A stretch of DNA of 14,663 nucleotides, from the NCBI GenBank assembly GCA_030037405.1, contig JASHRK010000271.1, forward strand, positions 1 through 14,663. The letters run 5' to 3'. Both the position numbers and the translations under genes were made by a program. Below are positions 13,117-14,663 of the stretch, piece after piece. The DNA comes from Acidimicrobiales bacterium (GTDB lineage: Bacteria; Actinomycetota; Acidimicrobiia; Acidimicrobiales; Bog-793). Position 1 is the first letter of the stretch. Every line of letters starts with the position of its first letter. The notes beneath the pieces were generated by a model. The model saw only the letters and a list, made by a program, of their open reading frames with translations. It did no database searches and was not told where the DNA came from.

Positions 13117-14577
13117 ATGCGCTCAACGGCTGAAGTCCTCGAAGGCAACAAGGTAAAGCTCTCTGTCGAGGTCGACGAAGAAGACCTCGCGGGAGCCGTC
13201 GACGAGACGGTGCGGCGGCTCCAAAAGGAGGCGCGGGTACCCGGTTTCCGCCCGGGAAAGGTGCCGCGACGGCTTCTCGAGGCGCGCCTCGGGACGAAGG
13301 CGATCCGCGAAGAGGTGATACGCAGCTCGCTTCCCGACTACTACGCCCAGGCGGTGGAAGATGCGGCACTCGACACCATCGCCGCCCCTGAGATCGACAT
13401 CACGTCGGGCGAGGACACCGGGCCTCTCTCGTTCGACGCTGTCGTCGAGATACGGCCGAAGGCCTCCGTCGCCGGCTACGAGGGGCTGCAGATCACGGTC
13501 CCGGCTCCGGCAGCCACAGAGGACGAGGTCGACGCCCAGATCGATCGCCTCCGAGAGCAGTTTGCCCAGCTGCACGAGGTCGACCGCGAGGTGAGGGCCG
13601 GCGACGTCGTGACGATCGACGTGAGCGCCGAGCGCGACGGTGAGCCGGTCGAGGACCTTTCGACGGTCGACTTCGTCTACGAGGTAGGAACGGGGATGAT
13701 CGCCTCCGACGTCGACGAGAAGCTCGTCGGCGCCAAGGCGGGCGACATAGTCGAGGTCGAGGCGGAGGAGGCCCCGGGCGGCGGCGCCCGCATGAGAGTG
13801 CTCGTGAAGCTCGTGCGCGAGAAGGTGCTGCCGGATGCCGACGACGAGTGGGCCTCGGAAGCCTCGGAGTTCGACACCCTCGAGGAGCTGCGTGCCGACC
13901 TCCGCAAGCGGCTCACCGCTGTCCGCCGCCTCCAGGCTCGGATCGCCCTCCAGGACAATGCCGTCACCGAGCTCGCAAAGCTCGTCGACGTCGACATTCC
14001 CGAGACTCTCCTCAACCGGGAGCTCGCCCGGCTGCAGAATGACTTCCTCCACCGTCTCGAGCACCGCAGGTTGAGCCTGCCGCAGTACCTGGAGGCCACC
14101 GGTCGGGACACCGACCAGCTCTCCGAGGACCTGAAGACCCAGGCGCTCGAGGCGGTCCGAGTCGACTTGGCGTTGCGGGCGCTCGCCGAGGCGGAGGCGA
14201 TCGACGTCTCCGACGACGACCTGGTGGCCGAGATAACGACCTACGCCGAGTCGCTCGGCCAGCCCGTCTCGGCGGTCGCCGAGCAGTTCGCGGAAGGGGC
14301 GGCGCTCGAACGGCTACGCTCGGAGATAAGGAATTCGAAGGCTGCGGGGTGGCTCGTCGAGCACGTCGAAGTCGTCGATGAGCAGGGGAATCCGATGGAA
14401 AGAGCATTGCTGGAGCAGGACGGAGCCCCTGACGAGGAAGACTCTCCGGGTGATGAAACCGACGAGGAGGGCTCGAGCGGCGCTACCGTCGGTGCCGGCA
14501 AGCTCGAGGAGGGCGAGCCCGACGGAACCGAGCGCGACGGAACCGAGCCCGAAGACACCGAGGAGGGAGAGTCTTGA
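13117..14577 (+). CDS. tig: Trigger factor, ribosome-associated chaperone/prolyl isomerase
   Basis: This 486-residue protein binds ribosomal protein uL23 at the exit tunnel and folds nascent chains. The N-terminal ribosome-binding domain has the signature GFRPGKVP (43-50). A FKBP-type prolyl isomerase domain (about 150-240) opens with VRAGDVVTIDVSAERDGEPV, followed by the helical C-terminal chaperone arms (EELRADLRKRLTAVRRLQAR onward). It is longer than the roughly 430-residue E. coli form because of an acidic, Asp/Glu/Gly/Thr-rich tail (about 430-486), common in actinobacteria. The tail contains a five-codon tandem repeat (DGTER, DGTEP; DNA copies at 14521-14533 and 14536-14548). The start MRSTAEVL matches the family N-terminus. 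Its stop overlaps the clpP start by three bases, the usual tig-clpP coupling. Confidence 0.98.
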   Translation: MRSTAEVLEGNKVKLSVEVDEEDLAGAVDETVRRLQKEARVPGFRPGKVPRRLLEARLGTKAIREEVIRSSLPDYYAQAVEDAALDTIAAPEIDITSGEDTGPLSFDAVVEIRPKASVAGYEGLQITVPAPAATEDEVDAQIDRLREQFAQLHEVDREVRAGDVVTIDVSAERDGEPVEDLSTVDFVYEVGTGMIASDVDEKLVGAKAGDIVEVEAEEAPGGGARMRVLVKLVREKVLPDADDEWASEASEFDTLEELRADLRKRLTAVRRLQARIALQDNAVTELAKLVDVDIPETLLNRELARLQNDFLHRLEHRRLSLPQYLEATGRDTDQLSEDLKTQALEAVRVDLALRALAEAEAIDVSDDDLVAEITTYAESLGQPVSAVAEQFAEGAALERLRSEIRNSKAAGWLVEHVEVVDEQGNPMERALLEQDGAPDEEDSPGDETDEEGSSGATVGAGKLEEGEPDGTERDGTEPEDTEEGES

Positions 14578-14663
14578 GCGCATCTGGCTATCTCGTACCT
14601 ACGGTCGTTGAGCAGTCGAGCCGGGGCGAGCGCGCCTATGACCTGTACTCAAGGCTGCTGCGC
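14574..14663 (+). CDS. clpP: ATP-dependent Clp protease proteolytic subunit, first 30 codons (cut by window edge)
   Basis: The frame from TTG 14574 reads SASGYLVPTVVEQSSRGERA then YDLYSRLLR, the standard ClpP N-terminus, whose YLVPTVVEQ segment forms the axial pore loop and docks the ClpX/ClpC ATPases. The catalytic Ser, His and Asp lie beyond the window. AGGAGGGAGA (14561-14570) is a strong ribosome-binding site for this TTG, and the TTG overlaps the tig stop (TTGA). Downstream genes, often a second clpP and clpX, cannot be seen. Confidence 0.96.
   Translation, partial: MSASGYLVPTVVEQSSRGERAYDLYSRLLR

Noticed and set aside
13123..14064. 313-codon frame antisense to tig
   Set aside because: Mirror of the strongly biased tig codons; trigger factor is certain on the plus strand.
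14521..14548. Fifteen-base tandem repeat in the tig tail
   Set aside because: In-frame low-complexity acidic tail, common in actinobacterial trigger factors; noted in the gene entry but not of special interest.

Overview
The window is a high-GC chromosomal stretch whose genes end most codons in G or C, start often at GTG or TTG, and include Tat-exported proteins, a cytochrome P450, an MpaB/DUF2236 protein and the tig-clpP pair. This fits an actinobacterium; an uncultured Acidimicrobiia-like lineage is my guess, but the sequence alone does not fix the taxon.

Left edge (1-893, minus): the N-terminal three quarters of a cytochrome P450, cut by the window edge. Centre (about 900-9,950): two convergent, partly paralogous gene sets that look like sugar or amino-sugar catabolism. 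The plus set is promoter, tail remnant of a family-5 solute-binding protein (SBP), Gfo/Idh/MocA dehydrogenase, bicupin, then a SIS-ROK fusion protein. The minus set is a GntR/HutC repressor, a Gfo/Idh/MocA dehydrogenase, a full-length Tat-exported SBP and a stand-alone SIS protein. The two sets end about 35 bases apart. Both promoters have the same plan: TTGACT, a 17-base spacer and a TAnnnT -10 box, and the same 13-base word covers the -35 box. Both carry half-sites resembling the DasR/NagR 'dre' operator. The likely logic is one GntR repressor controlling both sets. The SBP captures a ligand, dehydrogenases and cupin process it, and the SIS and ROK domains isomerise or deaminate and phosphorylate the sugar. 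No ABC permease or ATPase is present.

Right part (9,950-13,100): a short non-coding stretch; a translationally coupled minus-strand pair (a two-repeat DUF4082 protein and a Tat-signal surface protein); a divergent control region with tandem repeats; an MpaB/DUF2236 gene on the plus strand; and a small minus-strand membrane-protein gene overlapping its 3' end. Right edge: trigger factor (tig), overlapping by four bases with clpP, of which only the first 30 codons are present.

Most notable: (i) the SIS-ROK fusion beside an unfused SIS paralogue; (ii) a decayed SBP gene that now sits as a possible leaderless 35-codon leader ORF, overlapping the next gene by GTGA; (iii) the shared operator/promoter word linking the two sets; (iv) a perfect palindrome enclosing the ribosome-binding site of the stand-alone SIS gene; (v) tandem repeats between the Tat-protein and mpaB-like genes. 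No rRNA, tRNA, CRISPR array, insertion sequence or attachment site was seen.
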